DNA of 64,000 bases, from the NCBI RefSeq assembly GCF_012927205.1, contig NZ_JABBGC010000001.1:1674001-1738000 (forward strand). Reading direction: 5' to 3'. How positions within the stretch are numbered: position 1 is the stretch's first letter; every line of letters begins with the position of its first letter. This document shows positions 16,953 through 25,404 of the stretch, piece after piece. The notes beneath the pieces were generated by a model. The model saw only the letters and a program-made list of their open reading frames with translations, ran no database searches and had not been told where the DNA came from. The translations under genes and the position numbers were made by a program. This stretch comes from Chitinophaga fulva. GTDB lineage: Bacteria; Bacteroidota; Bacteroidia; Chitinophagales; Chitinophagaceae.

Positions 16953-18128
16953 ATGAAAACAAAGACAGTATTGATATCCGGGGCCAGCGTGGCAGGCCCG
17001 GCACTGGCCTTCTGGCTGCATAAATTTGGTTTTGAAGTGACCATCGTGGAACAGGCTCCTGCTATCCGGCCTGGCGGCTACGCGGTGGACTTCCGCGGAG
17101 CGGTATTGCCTATCATCGAACAAATGGGATTGATGGAAGAAATCCGCCGCTATGAAACAAGATCGGGGAAAATACGGATGGTGGACGAAAACAACCGCAC
17201 CATCGCCCGTTTCCCGGATGGCTTTACCAGTGGTGAACTGGAAATCATGCGCGGCGACCTGGTAAAAGTACTGTACGAAGCAACCCGTGAGCAGGTCAAT
17301 TATATTTTTAACGATTCTATTACTGCCCTGTCGCAGGATGAAACCGGCGTGGATGTTACTTTCCGCAATAGCCGGTCTGCCCGCTACGATCTCGTTATCG
17401 GGGCAGATGGTGTACATTCCAAAGTGCGCGCTGTTGCATTCGGTGAAGAGAACAAATACCTCTCCCATCTGGGACTGTACATCGCTATCTTTACCACGCC
17501 CAATTTTATGAATGTGGGCATGGACGGCCTGTATTATGGTTCACTGGGAAAACGTGTAGGCATTTTCGGTGCCTGTGAAGGTAAAGAGGCCAGGGCTTCT
17601 TTTTACTTTTCATCCGAACCTTTGCATTACGACCATCGCGATGTGGAACAACAAAAGACGATCATCCGTAAAAAATTTGCCGGCGAATCATGGCAGGTGC
17701 CGCAATTGCTGGAAATGATGGATACGGCGCCTGATTTTTATTTTGATTCCATCAGCCAGATTAAGATGAACAGTTGGTCCAATGGCCGTGTGGCACTCAT
17801 AGGCGATGCGGCGCATTGTGCGTCACCAATGGCGGGAATGGGTACCAGTATGGCGTTTATCGGTGCCTATATTCTCGCAGGGGAACTGCATGAAGCAAAT
17901 GGCGACTATCAGAAAGCTTTCCAGCATTATGAAACAACCATGCGGCCGTTTGTAAAGCGCTGCCAAGACCTGGCTACAGGCTCCGACTGGTTTGTGCCCA
18001 ACACCAGGTTTAAACAGTGGATGAGCAACCAGTTCTGGAAAATACTGCCTTATACGCCGTGGAAAAACATGATGATAGAAATGCCGATGAAGATCGCCCG
18101 TTCGATCACACCAAAAGTATATGCGTAG
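16953..18128 (+). CDS. FAD-dependent monooxygenase (PHBH fold)
   Basis: A 391-residue group A flavoprotein monooxygenase. The N-terminal FAD-binding motif is GASVAGPALAFWL with an Asp/Glu (IVEQ) at the end of the second strand. The mid-protein motif VIGADGVHSKVR is the DG motif, and ALIGDAAHCASPMAGMG is the GD motif that binds the FAD ribityl chain. It resembles TetX-like and aromatic hydroxylases. The substrate is unknown. It ends 21 bases from the convergent MutS-like gene without a terminator. Confidence 0.88.
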   Translation: MKTKTVLISGASVAGPALAFWLHKFGFEVTIVEQAPAIRPGGYAVDFRGAVLPIIEQMGLMEEIRRYETRSGKIRMVDENNRTIARFPDGFTSGELEIMRGDLVKVLYEATREQVNYIFNDSITALSQDETGVDVTFRNSRSARYDLVIGADGVHSKVRAVAFGEENKYLSHLGLYIAIFTTPNFMNVGMDGLYYGSLGKRVGIFGACEGKEARASFYFSSEPLHYDHRDVEQQKTIIRKKFAGESWQVPQLLEMMDTAPDFYFDSISQIKMNSWSNGRVALIGDAAHCASPMAGMGTSMAFIGAYILAGELHEANGDYQKAFQHYETTMRPFVKRCQDLATGSDWFVPNTRFKQWMSNQFWKILPYTPWKNMMIEMPMKIARSITPKVYA

Positions 18129-18149
18129 CCCTGGGTATATGCGTCACCG

Positions 18150-19478
18150 TTAGTGTATCTGGTCAAGCAGGTCCAATACTTTCTCCCGTTTAAGGATCAG
18201 ATAACCGATTTTCTCTCTGGCGATCCCATCTTTCAACAGATAGGTAAAATGCAGGTCATCCTGGATGACGTCAGATTCAAAATATTTAAAGAGAATTTTG
18301 CTCTCGTGGCGCAGGTCTTCTGCTACTTCATACAAGTGGGTAGAAAGAATGAAAAGGCAGTTAGAGCTGCGCAGCAGTCCCCGGATAACTGCCAGTGAAC
18401 AGTTTTTGGCGTCTTCCACATTAGTGCCTTTAAACATTTCATCGATCAGTACCAGCCAGTTTTTACCATCGTTGACCTGCATGATGGTGTTTTTGATACG
18501 TAATACTTCACTATAGAAATAACTTTCTCCTTTGAAGATATTATCCTGTACCTGGATATTGCTGACAATGCCATGGAAGAAACTCAGCTCCATGTGCCTG
18601 GCGGGCACGCCCATGCCTATATGCGCCATGAACACGGCAATACCTACGGCTCTGATGAAGGTGGTTTTACCGGCCATGTTGGCACCGGTGAGGAACATAA
18701 AGTGGTTCTTTTCATCCAGTGTTACATCGTAGGCAACGGGGTCCTGCAGGATGATATGATACAATTGTTGTGCTTTGATCGCAGGCCGTGGGCTGTCAGT
18801 GACAATGGGGAACTGCAGCTGGTAGTGCTTCATCGCTTTGGCCATGGCATAGTAGGCATCCAGCTGATGATAAAGGGTCACCAGCTCTTCCACTATCTTT
18901 CTATGTCTTCTCCGGATATAGTTATCATACCGGAGAATTTCTACATAGTTCATTTTACCGGCTGCATCAACTTCCAGGATATCGCTGAAATCTTTTTTGT
19001 GCAACAGGTGTTGTGCCCGGTCCAGTAATATTTTCAGTGTCTTGGGAGCATGGTCGGAATTGAATACGTCCACGAAGGTCCGGAAACCACGAAGCAGGTT
19101 CACTAACTGTTCAAAGGAGAATTTAATATAGCCGAAGTCCGGTGCATACAGTGTTTTGTTGATGATAGCCTGAATCCGTAATGGCAGGCCCTCTGTATTG
19201 GAAATGGGTTCTATCTGGGCTTCCATGTAGTTTTCCACCACTACGATGGTACCGTTGGATATAATGGAAGGCCAGCTGCTTTCCAGTTCGAGGATATATT
19301 GCAAGGCTTTCTGCCGTTGCTGGATCGCGTGAATGTCCTGTAGGGGTGAACTGAAAAGCTGGCGCAGATAATCTCTCCCGCCTGCAGTGGTGGTGAAGTC
19401 CAACCGGTGGAACAAAGAAAATTCTTCATCGCGGTTGAAAATGGAAAGGTCGTAATAGGAGGTTTTGTCCAGCTGCAT
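18150..19478 (-). CDS. Short MutS-like ATPase
   Basis: A 442-residue protein with a MutS core (lever/clamp) and ATPase only: Walker A TGANMAGKTTFIRAVG, Walker B VLIDEMFKGTN, and downstream STHLYEVA in place of the usual ATH motif. The mismatch-binding domain I (with its Phe-x-Glu) and connector domain are absent, and there is no Smr nuclease domain. Canonical MutS has GPNMxGKST and DEIGRGTST, so this is a distinct subfamily. Its role is unlikely to be classical mismatch repair; recombination or nucleic-acid remodelling is possible. Confidence 0.85.
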   Translation of the reverse strand: MQLDKTSYYDLSIFNRDEEFSLFHRLDFTTTAGGRDYLRQLFSSPLQDIHAIQQRQKALQYILELESSWPSIISNGTIVVVENYMEAQIEPISNTEGLPLRIQAIINKTLYAPDFGYIKFSFEQLVNLLRGFRTFVDVFNSDHAPKTLKILLDRAQHLLHKKDFSDILEVDAAGKMNYVEILRYDNYIRRRHRKIVEELVTLYHQLDAYYAMAKAMKHYQLQFPIVTDSPRPAIKAQQLYHIILQDPVAYDVTLDEKNHFMFLTGANMAGKTTFIRAVGIAVFMAHIGMGVPARHMELSFFHGIVSNIQVQDNIFKGESYFYSEVLRIKNTIMQVNDGKNWLVLIDEMFKGTNVEDAKNCSLAVIRGLLRSSNCLFILSTHLYEVAEDLRHESKILFKYFESDVIQDDLHFTYLLKDGIAREKIGYLILKREKVLDLLDQIH

Positions 19479-19538
19479 GCAATATTCTTTTGGTTAATAT
19501 ATAGGGGAAGATGCAATCATCAGGATTTTCCACATCAA

Positions 19539-19640
19539 TTTATATATTTTGATAGATAGATATTTATTCTAAGGTAGCAAGGCCTCAAAAGATAAGCCAG
19601 GCATCCTCAGAATAAATATCTGCATATCAAAATAACTAAA
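19539..19640. repeat. Long imperfect inverted repeat at the pyrC 3' end
   Basis: Arms at 19539-19574 and 19605-19640 are 36 bases each and match inversely at about 29-30 positions (best part AGAATAAATATCT with its complement). The right arm overlaps the pyrC stop codon. It can fold into a long AT-rich hairpin in the pyrC mRNA tail. Confidence 0.6.
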
Positions 19641-20979
19641 TTTCAAAAAGAAGGCGCTCGCCTTTGGTGGATTCGTTGAACTGACCGTTTGCATAAGCGA
19701 GGTGACCGCTCACAAACGTATGGGTGATGGCAGCCGGGAAGGTATGGCCTTCAAACGGGCTCCAGCCGCATTTATAGTAGATATTTTCTTTGGCTACAGG
19801 TGTTTTGTCGTGCATGTCCACGATGACACAGTCGGCATAGTATCCTTCCTTCAGGAAGCCTCTTTCTTTGATACGGAAGCAGATAGCGGGAGCGTGGCTC
19901 ATTTTCTCTGCTACTTTTTCAATGCTGAGCGCGCCTTTTTTCACGTATTCCAGCATCAGCAGCAGGCTGTGTTGCACCAGCGGTACGCCTGACGGAGCTT
20001 GTTGGTAGGGCTGTTGTTTTTCGGCCCAGGTATGTGGAGCGTGGTCGGTAGCGATGATGTCCAGCCGGTCATCGAGGAGGCCCTGCCACAGCGCAGCTTT
20101 ATTCTCCGGTGCTTTGATAGCGGGGTTACATTTGATCAGATTGCTGTACAGTTTATAATCATCGGAAGTGAAGTGAAGGTGATGTACACACACTTCGGTC
20201 GTGATGCGTTTCTGTGCCAGCGGCATCATGTTGGTGAACAGTTGCAGCTCCTTGGCGGTGGAGATATGGAGGATATGCAGGCGTGCATCATGTTTTTTGG
20301 CAAACTGCACGGCTGTCCAGGATGATTCAAAGCAGGCTTCCACATTGCGGATCAACGGGTGGTCGGCGGCGGTGAGATAGTCGCCTTTTTCCTGTTTGAA
20401 CGCTTCCATGTTGGCGCGGATGATCTTCTCATCTTCGCAGTGGGTAGCGATCAGCAGTTCAGTTTCGGAGAATATTTTTTCCAGTGTCAGGAAATTATCT
20501 ACCAGCATGTTACCGGTGGATGATCCCATGAATATCTTCACACCGCATACACGGTCTTTTTTGGCGTTGGTTTTCAGTACTTCTTCTGTGTTATCGTTAG
20601 ATACGCCCATGAAGAAGGAGTAATTGGCAAGGGAATGTTGCCGGGCAATATCATACTTGTCTTCCAGCAGTTCCTGTGTAAGGGCGGCAGGTTTGGTATT
20701 GGGCATTTCCATGAAGCTGGTGGTACCGCCGGCAACGGCAGCGCGGGCTTCGGTATAGATGGTGGCCTTTTCGGTGAGCCCTGGTTCACGGAAGTGCACC
20801 TGGTCATCGATCACGCCGGGCAGGAGGTATTTGCCTTCACCGTTGATTTCCTGGTAATTGCCGTTCACAGTGAGGTTTGGGCCCATTTTCGCGATGCGGC
20901 TGTCCTTAATCCATACGTCCTGTACGGTGGTCGTTCCTTCATTGACCACAGCGATATTCCTGATGAGATATTGTTGCAT
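19636..20979 (-). CDS. pyrC: Dihydroorotase
   Basis: A 447-residue class I dihydroorotase (EC 3.5.2.3), third step of pyrimidine synthesis, cyclising carbamoyl aspartate. Metal ligands are visible: HFR in DDQVHFREPG, the carbamylated Lys in GVKIFMGSSTG, His in ATHCEDE and HILHIS, and the catalytic Asp in IATDHAPH. All key residues are present, so it is an active enzyme and not an inactive subunit-type homologue. A -7 box ends 5 bases before the ATG, pointing to a leaderless transcript. Confidence 0.95.
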   Translation of the reverse strand: MQQYLIRNIAVVNEGTTTVQDVWIKDSRIAKMGPNLTVNGNYQEINGEGKYLLPGVIDDQVHFREPGLTEKATIYTEARAAVAGGTTSFMEMPNTKPAALTQELLEDKYDIARQHSLANYSFFMGVSNDNTEEVLKTNAKKDRVCGVKIFMGSSTGNMLVDNFLTLEKIFSETELLIATHCEDEKIIRANMEAFKQEKGDYLTAADHPLIRNVEACFESSWTAVQFAKKHDARLHILHISTAKELQLFTNMMPLAQKRITTEVCVHHLHFTSDDYKLYSNLIKCNPAIKAPENKAALWQGLLDDRLDIIATDHAPHTWAEKQQPYQQAPSGVPLVQHSLLLMLEYVKKGALSIEKVAEKMSHAPAICFRIKERGFLKEGYYADCVIVDMHDKTPVAKENIYYKCGWSPFEGHTFPAAITHTFVSGHLAYANGQFNESTKGERLLFEI

Positions 20980-20984
20980 GGTTA

Positions 20985-21014
20985 CAAAGATAGTTCACAC
21001 CGGGATTATGCAAA
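20985..21014 (-). promoter_or_regulatory. pyrC promoter
   Basis: On the minus strand TTTG (21014-21011) is 18 bases from TATCTTTG (20992-20985). The box is followed by TAACC and the ATG, so transcription should start at or within a base or two of the start codon. Confidence 0.65.
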
Positions 21015-21024
21015 GGAAAAATGC

Positions 21025-21726
21025 TTATCCTTCCAGGTGGATGGAAAATACAATCATCCGGGACTGCAGTTTGTCAATCACATTGGCATAACGCAGGTTC
21101 GGGTCTTTGACCAGCACATTGCCAAAACCGTTGCTGATCTTGAATTCGGGAGAGAAAATGAAGCTTTCAAAGTAAAATTCAAAGCCGGCGCCTACTTCAT
21201 AACCATAATCGCTTTTCTGGATTTTGATCAGGTTTTCTGCCCGCCGGGCGCGTGCATTGGAGGCCAGGTCATAATCGTATTTCAGGCCGCCAATCACATA
21301 TACCCGCATGTTGCCGATACGGTCCGATTTGAATTTCAGCTGTAATGGAAAACTTAGCAGGATGGATTCTATCTTTTTATCGGTGCTTTCCGGTTTGGGA
21401 TAGGTATCACGGTAATACAGGTTTTTGGACGCAAAAAGCAGCTGGGGATTAAAACGGAGGTCAAAATGCTCCGACAGGCGGGCATTGGCCAGTAATCCCA
21501 GGTTGAACCCCATTGTTTTCAATGGTTCCGCAATCATGGTCGAATCATCGGCCAGGAAAGCAGTGGAGTGCTTCAGTTTGAAAAAAGACTGGTTGGCGGC
21601 CAGTGTAATGCCGAAATAATAGGGTTTTGCATCATGGTCTATCATATTCAGGTTGGTTTGTGCTGTTGCCGGCAGCACAAACAGGATCAACAGGGATATC
21701 AGCGCGTAGCGCAGTAGATAGAACAT
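21025..21726 (-). CDS. porT: PorT-family outer-membrane protein (type IX secretion / gliding)
   Basis: A protein of 233 residues (241 if the earlier ATG at 21750 is used). A signal peptide (FYLLRYALISLLILFVLPATA) precedes an outer-membrane beta-barrel of the PorT/SprT family: KPYYFGITLAANQSFFKL, GFNLGLLANARLSEHFDLRF, SFPLQLKFKSD, GGLKYDYDLAS and the final Phe-containing strand VFSIHLEG. PorT is needed for type IX secretion in Porphyromonas. It overlaps the 3' end of ubiE by 28 bases; the ubiE-porT pairing is common in the phylum. I preferred the start at 21726 because the signal peptide begins there. Confidence 0.85.
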   Translation of the reverse strand: MFYLLRYALISLLILFVLPATAQTNLNMIDHDAKPYYFGITLAANQSFFKLKHSTAFLADDSTMIAEPLKTMGFNLGLLANARLSEHFDLRFNPQLLFASKNLYYRDTYPKPESTDKKIESILLSFPLQLKFKSDRIGNMRVYVIGGLKYDYDLASNARARRAENLIKIQKSDYGYEVGAGFEFYFESFIFSPEFKISNGFGNVLVKDPNLRYANVIDKLQSRMIVFSIHLEG

Positions 21727-22445
21727 ATGCCGAAAGTGAGCGTTTTGCATGTAACGGCCGGGAATCCTGTGTTAAGTAATATGGTTCGCATTTCTTCGCC
21801 CTGCGGGAACGCTTTCACAGATTCTGGCAGATAACTGTAGGCCGCTTTGCTTTTGGCTACAAATTTCCCGATCAGGGGTACGATAAGACGAAAATACGAA
21901 TTATATAATTGTTTAATGGGAAAAACTGTCGGGTTCGAGAATTCAAGAATCACCAATTTTCCGCCTGGTTTCAGTACCCGGCGCATTTCTGCCAACCCTT
22001 TTTCGAGGTTCTCGAAATTGCGGACGCCAAAGGCCACTGTTATGGCATCAAACGTCTCATCCGCGAAACTTATTGTCTCACTATCGCCCAACTGCAGGGT
22101 GATTTTATGCTCAAGGCCCAGTTTTTTGATTTTTTCCCGTCCATGGGACAGCATGCCTTCAGAGATATCGATACCAATAATACGCTCGGGTTGCAGCTTT
22201 TTTTCGGCCATCACGGCAAAATCTCCGGTACCGGTGGCTACGTCCAGCATTTTCTTGGGTTGCAGGCTTTTCAGGTATTTCAGGGCTTTCCGGCGCCAGA
22301 TCACATCAATTCCCAGCGACATAAAATGGTTGAGGAAGTCATACCGGTAAGCAATATCATCAAACATGGATGCTATCTGCTCCTTCTTGCTTAATTTTGA
22401 CCCTTCAAAGGGTACGATCTTCTGAACATTTGTATTCGCTGACAT
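21699..22445 (-). CDS. ubiE: Demethylmenaquinone methyltransferase
   Basis: A 248-residue class I SAM-dependent methyltransferase of the UbiE/MenG family. Visible motifs are IAYRYDFLNHFMSLGIDVIWRR, SAM motif I LDVATGTGDFAV, GIDISEGML, and the C-terminal LTFGICSIY. It should methylate demethylmenaquinone in the last step of menaquinone synthesis, the usual Bacteroidota quinone. The promoter box lies 5 bases upstream of the ATG, and the gene overlaps porT. Confidence 0.95.
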   Translation of the reverse strand: MSANTNVQKIVPFEGSKLSKKEQIASMFDDIAYRYDFLNHFMSLGIDVIWRRKALKYLKSLQPKKMLDVATGTGDFAVMAEKKLQPERIIGIDISEGMLSHGREKIKKLGLEHKITLQLGDSETISFADETFDAITVAFGVRNFENLEKGLAEMRRVLKPGGKLVILEFSNPTVFPIKQLYNSYFRLIVPLIGKFVAKSKAAYSYLPESVKAFPQGEEMRTILLNTGFPAVTCKTLTFGICSIYCATR

Positions 22446-22450
22446 GGCCG

Positions 22451-22480
22451 CAAAGTTAAGTCATCTGAAAGGAATGCAAA
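22451..22480 (-). promoter_or_regulatory. ubiE promoter
   Basis: On the minus strand TTTG (22480-22477) and TAACTTTG (22458-22451) are 18 bases apart. The -7 box ends 5 bases before the ATG at 22445, so a leaderless message is predicted. Confidence 0.65.
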
Positions 22481-22519
22481 AAGGAAGATGCGGGATTTTT
22501 AATGGAACAACGTAATATC

Positions 22520-23128
22520 ATGATTATTAAATCTGCAGAATATCTGATCAGCAGCCCCGATTGGGAGAAATGCCCCACACCTAATATGCCGGAATATGCT
22601 TTCATAGGCCGGTCCAATGTGGGTAAGTCTTCCCTGATCAATATACTGGCCAATAATGAAAAGCTGGCCAAAACATCCGGTACGCCCGGAAAAACGGTGT
22701 TGATCAACCATTTTCTGATCAACAAGGAATGGTACCTGGTGGACCTCCCCGGGTACGGTTTCGCCAAAAGAAGTATGTCCCAGCGCAAACAGTGGGAAAA
22801 AATGATTGAAGACTACCTGCGCAATAGGACCAACCTGGTGACCATCTTTATATTGATCGACAGCCGCCATAGCCCACAGAAAATCGACATCGATTTTGTG
22901 AACCAGCTGGGTGAATGGAACGTGCCTTTCAGCCTCGTGTTCACCAAGGCCGATAAAAGCACGCAGGCGGAAGTTAGCCGCAACGTGAAAGCTTTCCTGA
23001 ATAAAATGAGGGAAACCTGGGAGTTCCTGCCGGCTCACTTCGTCACTTCTACGGTCAAAAAATCCGGCCGCGACGCGATACTGGGTTATATCGAAGAATT
23101 AAATGCGCAGTTCAGGGCTATCGCCTGA
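22520..23128 (+). CDS. yihA: Ribosome biogenesis GTPase EngB (YihA/YsxC)
   Basis: A small TrmE-Era-EngA family GTPase, 202 residues from 22520 (208 from an in-frame ATG at 22502). G1 is GRSNVGKSSL, G3 is DLPGYGFAK and G4 is TKADK. EngB assists assembly of the large ribosomal subunit. I favour the start at 22520 because homologues begin MIIKSAE; neither start has a clear ribosome-binding site. It is divergent from ubiE, with a strong terminator downstream. Confidence 0.93.
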   Translation: MIIKSAEYLISSPDWEKCPTPNMPEYAFIGRSNVGKSSLINILANNEKLAKTSGTPGKTVLINHFLINKEWYLVDLPGYGFAKRSMSQRKQWEKMIEDYLRNRTNLVTIFILIDSRHSPQKIDIDFVNQLGEWNVPFSLVFTKADKSTQAEVSRNVKAFLNKMRETWEFLPAHFVTSTVKKSGRDAILGYIEELNAQFRAIA

Positions 23129-23153
23129 GCTACCACATAACAAAACATTCCGG

Positions 23154-23187
23154 GCCTGACGTTTATCCTATAACGTTAGGCTTTTTT
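23154..23187 (+). terminator. Rho-independent terminator of engB
   Basis: A 10-bp stem (GCCTGACGTT / AACGTTAGGC, one G-T pair) with an 8-base loop is followed by six Ts. Confidence 0.85.
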
Positions 23188-23311
23188 ATTGGGTGGAAGG
23201 ATGGTAAACAGGAGGTGAAAACGGTTGGATTAGGGGGAGAAAATCACCCGACGTGCAACACACGTCAAAATTTGAGGAAGGTACAAACTACTAACAGGGT
23301 TGGGGCCTTGC

Positions 23312-23785
23312 TTAATTTACGATCTTATTGGCGCAGCTGCTGCTGGCGAAGGCCTCCGGCTTAGCTTTAAAGGCGAAGCCCATACCAAGGATGTAGCCCA
23401 TGGCTTCCCGCAGTGCCAGATTACTTTTGAACTGGGGATTAGTATTGATGTCAGCATGTACTTCCATGTCTACGTCATATTCAGTAAACAGGTCGCACAG
23501 TTCATACGCAGCCTCAATACTTTTGGCCACTTCCACCAGCATACGCTCCTTGATGGAATAGCAGTCCTTGGTCTTTTCATTGTGGATAAACATAAATCCG
23601 CCATGACCTTCCCGGAGGAATACGATCACTGTAGCAAATTCAGTATCCAGTCCTTTTACCTGGGAATCTGTGCCTATACATACTTTCAGACGATAACCCC
23701 GGGCGGTTTCCCGGATAATGGCCTGCCGCACTTCTTCCTTGATCGGAAGGTGGATAACCTCTCCATTAAACCTTCTCCATTGCAT
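23312..23785 (-). CDS. YkuK family RNase H-like protein
   Basis: A 157-residue protein of the YkuK (former DUF458) family, which has an RNase H-like fold. Seen motifs: VCIGTDSQVKG near the first acidic site, FATVIVFLREGHGG, and DMEVHADINTNPQFKSN. The function is unknown; nuclease activity is inferred from the fold. I chose the start at 23785 (MQWRRFNG), which begins the conserved region; the frame extends 19 codons further upstream. Confidence 0.82.
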   Translation of the reverse strand: MQWRRFNGEVIHLPIKEEVRQAIIRETARGYRLKVCIGTDSQVKGLDTEFATVIVFLREGHGGFMFIHNEKTKDCYSIKERMLVEVAKSIEAAYELCDLFTEYDVDMEVHADINTNPQFKSNLALREAMGYILGMGFAFKAKPEAFASSSCANKIVN

Positions 23786-23929
23786 AAAATATATATTAAA
23801 GGGTGAAAATGCAATTGCGTCAGATAGGATATTGCCAGCCAAATGAAGTTAATGCCAAGCTATTTGGGTCAACAAGATGGAATCAGTCCATTGGGGGTTA
23901 AACGGCTAATCTATATTGATCGAATATAC

Positions 23930-23977
23930 GAAAAGCTGCCAGTTATTTGCTAACAGCTTTTCATAAAATTTTTTTTT
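23930..23977 (+). terminator. Orphan terminator-like hairpin
   Basis: A perfect 9-bp stem (GAAAAGCTG / CAGCTTTTC) with a 15-base loop is followed after seven bases by nine Ts on the plus strand. No plus-strand gene ends here. It could weakly serve the minus-strand gene ending at 23999, but there it lacks a T-tail. Confidence 0.4.
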
Positions 23978-23998
23978 GGGGTGATGTACGCTAACGGA

Positions 23999-24376
23999 TC
24001 AATACTGCCCGGTGCTCAACAACACCAGTGTGCAGGCTTCCTGCGGTAGGATGTTGTTTTGCCGCGCTAACTCCTCCAGTTCCTCGTTTTCAGCACCGGG
24101 ATTAAAAATAATGCGCCGGGGCTGCAGCTGTAATATATAGTCGTAATACTCCTTTTGTAATATCGGGTTCATATACAAAGTCACGGTGTCTACATGTTCC
24201 AGCGGGGGATGTGTTGTAATGACCGGCACCTCTCCGATAGTGGCGGCCCTTTTACCAATAGCAACCACCGGATGCCCGTGGGCGGTCAACCGGTTAACCG
24301 CCAGGTAGCTGTATCGTTCCGGATTAGGCGATGCGCCCAATACAACAGTTAGTTTTTTATCGTTGGTGGTTTCCAT
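23999..24376 (-). CDS. CoA-binding domain protein
   Basis: A 125-residue single-domain protein of the CoA_binding_2 family. The Rossmann-type start (TVVLGASPNPERYSYLAVNRL), GHPVVAIGKR, and the C-terminal IIFNPGAENEELEELARQ are typical. Members bind CoA or a similar nucleotide and often have no assigned role. It lies 18 bases downstream of the start-side of the 24395 gene's stop, probably with its own weak promoter (TACCTTAG at 24388-24381). Confidence 0.87.
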   Translation of the reverse strand: METTNDKKLTVVLGASPNPERYSYLAVNRLTAHGHPVVAIGKRAATIGEVPVITTHPPLEHVDTVTLYMNPILQKEYYDYILQLQPRRIIFNPGAENEELEELARQNNILPQEACTLVLLSTGQY

Positions 24377-24394
24377 ATGCCTAAGGTACGAATT

Positions 24395-25342
24395 TCAAAA
24401 CAAGTGATAAGCGCTTCGGGGCATATGGGCCAGAATGTCGGAGAAGGCGGTATCAATGTGCGGGTACTGAAAAACAAAGCCTTCCTGCAGGGCACGGGTG
24501 GGCAATACCCATCTGCTTTTGAGCAGCAGTTCCGTTTCTGTGCCGATAAGGGCTGCTCCGATGCGCAACAATGGCGCTGGTGCCGGCAGGCCAAACAAAT
24601 GACCGGCAGTTTTTCGGAGCAGCCGCATGAAAGTATGGTTAGGTATAGGGTGAGGAGAGGTACAATTATATACGCCGCTGGTAGTATCATTTTCGTACAG
24701 CCAATCGATCATGCGACATACGTCGGTGATGTGTACCCAGGTAAACATCTGCCGGCCGGTGCCCTGATGCCCGCCCAGACCGAATTTCACAAGATTAAGG
24801 TAGGGGTGTATGACGCCACCGGGCTGCCATCCTAAGGTAACGCCTATACGAAGAATGGCTTTGCGTGTATGCGGCAGCGTTATCCCGTTAAAGGTTGCTT
24901 CCCAGCGTTTGCATACCTGTACGGAGAAGTCATCGGCTATTTCGCCGCTGAATTCATCCATCGGACGGTCTTCCGCATGGCGGTATATAGTGGCGCTGGC
25001 GGCATTGACCCACAGGCGGGGCGGCTTCTCCAGCGTTTGCACTACGGCGCCGAGAATGCGGGTGGCATCTGTACGGCTGTCAAATATAGCCTGACGGTTT
25101 TGCTCATTATAACGGCAGTTCACGCTCTTGCCGGTCAGGTTGATCAGCAGATCGGCGCCTTCCAGCGCGGTGGCCCAATCGCCGCGGGTATGGCCGTCCC
25201 ACGCTACATATTGCACCCGCCCATTGGCCGCTTGCGGCCGGCGGGTCAGTATCACGATGTCATTGTCGGTCCCAAAATATTCTACAAGGCCATGCCCGAT
25301 AAATCCACTACCGCCGGCTATGATGATGCGCTTGTTTTTCAT
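24395..25342 (-). CDS. TIGR01777 family NAD(P)-binding oxidoreductase
   Basis: A 315-residue atypical short-chain dehydrogenase of the epimerase-like SDR39U1/TIGR01777 type. The NAD(P) motif is GGSGFIGHGLVEYF, with LINLTGKSVNCRY, SASATIYRH-like NAASATIY, and the C-terminal DUF1731-like part (ELLLKSRWVLPTRALQEGFVFQYP). The substrate is unknown. A cell-division-inhibitor label (SulA) is often transferred to this family without support. Confidence 0.88.
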   Translation of the reverse strand: MKNKRIIIAGGSGFIGHGLVEYFGTDNDIVILTRRPQAANGRVQYVAWDGHTRGDWATALEGADLLINLTGKSVNCRYNEQNRQAIFDSRTDATRILGAVVQTLEKPPRLWVNAASATIYRHAEDRPMDEFSGEIADDFSVQVCKRWEATFNGITLPHTRKAILRIGVTLGWQPGGVIHPYLNLVKFGLGGHQGTGRQMFTWVHITDVCRMIDWLYENDTTSGVYNCTSPHPIPNHTFMRLLRKTAGHLFGLPAPAPLLRIGAALIGTETELLLKSRWVLPTRALQEGFVFQYPHIDTAFSDILAHMPRSAYHLF

Positions 25343-25404
25343 TTTTTGTTTTTATCATTCAGAACTTTCAGTAAATATTGAAATATAATAGCAAAAAAAT
25401 AAGC

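Noticed and set aside
21931-21945. tRNA-like GTTCGAGAATTC
   Set aside because: It lies inside ubiE and no cloverleaf can be drawn around it.
24395-25342. Cell-division inhibitor SulA label for the TIGR01777 protein
   Set aside because: It is a common annotation transfer; the sequence is a NAD(P)-binding oxidoreductase with no support for SulA function.
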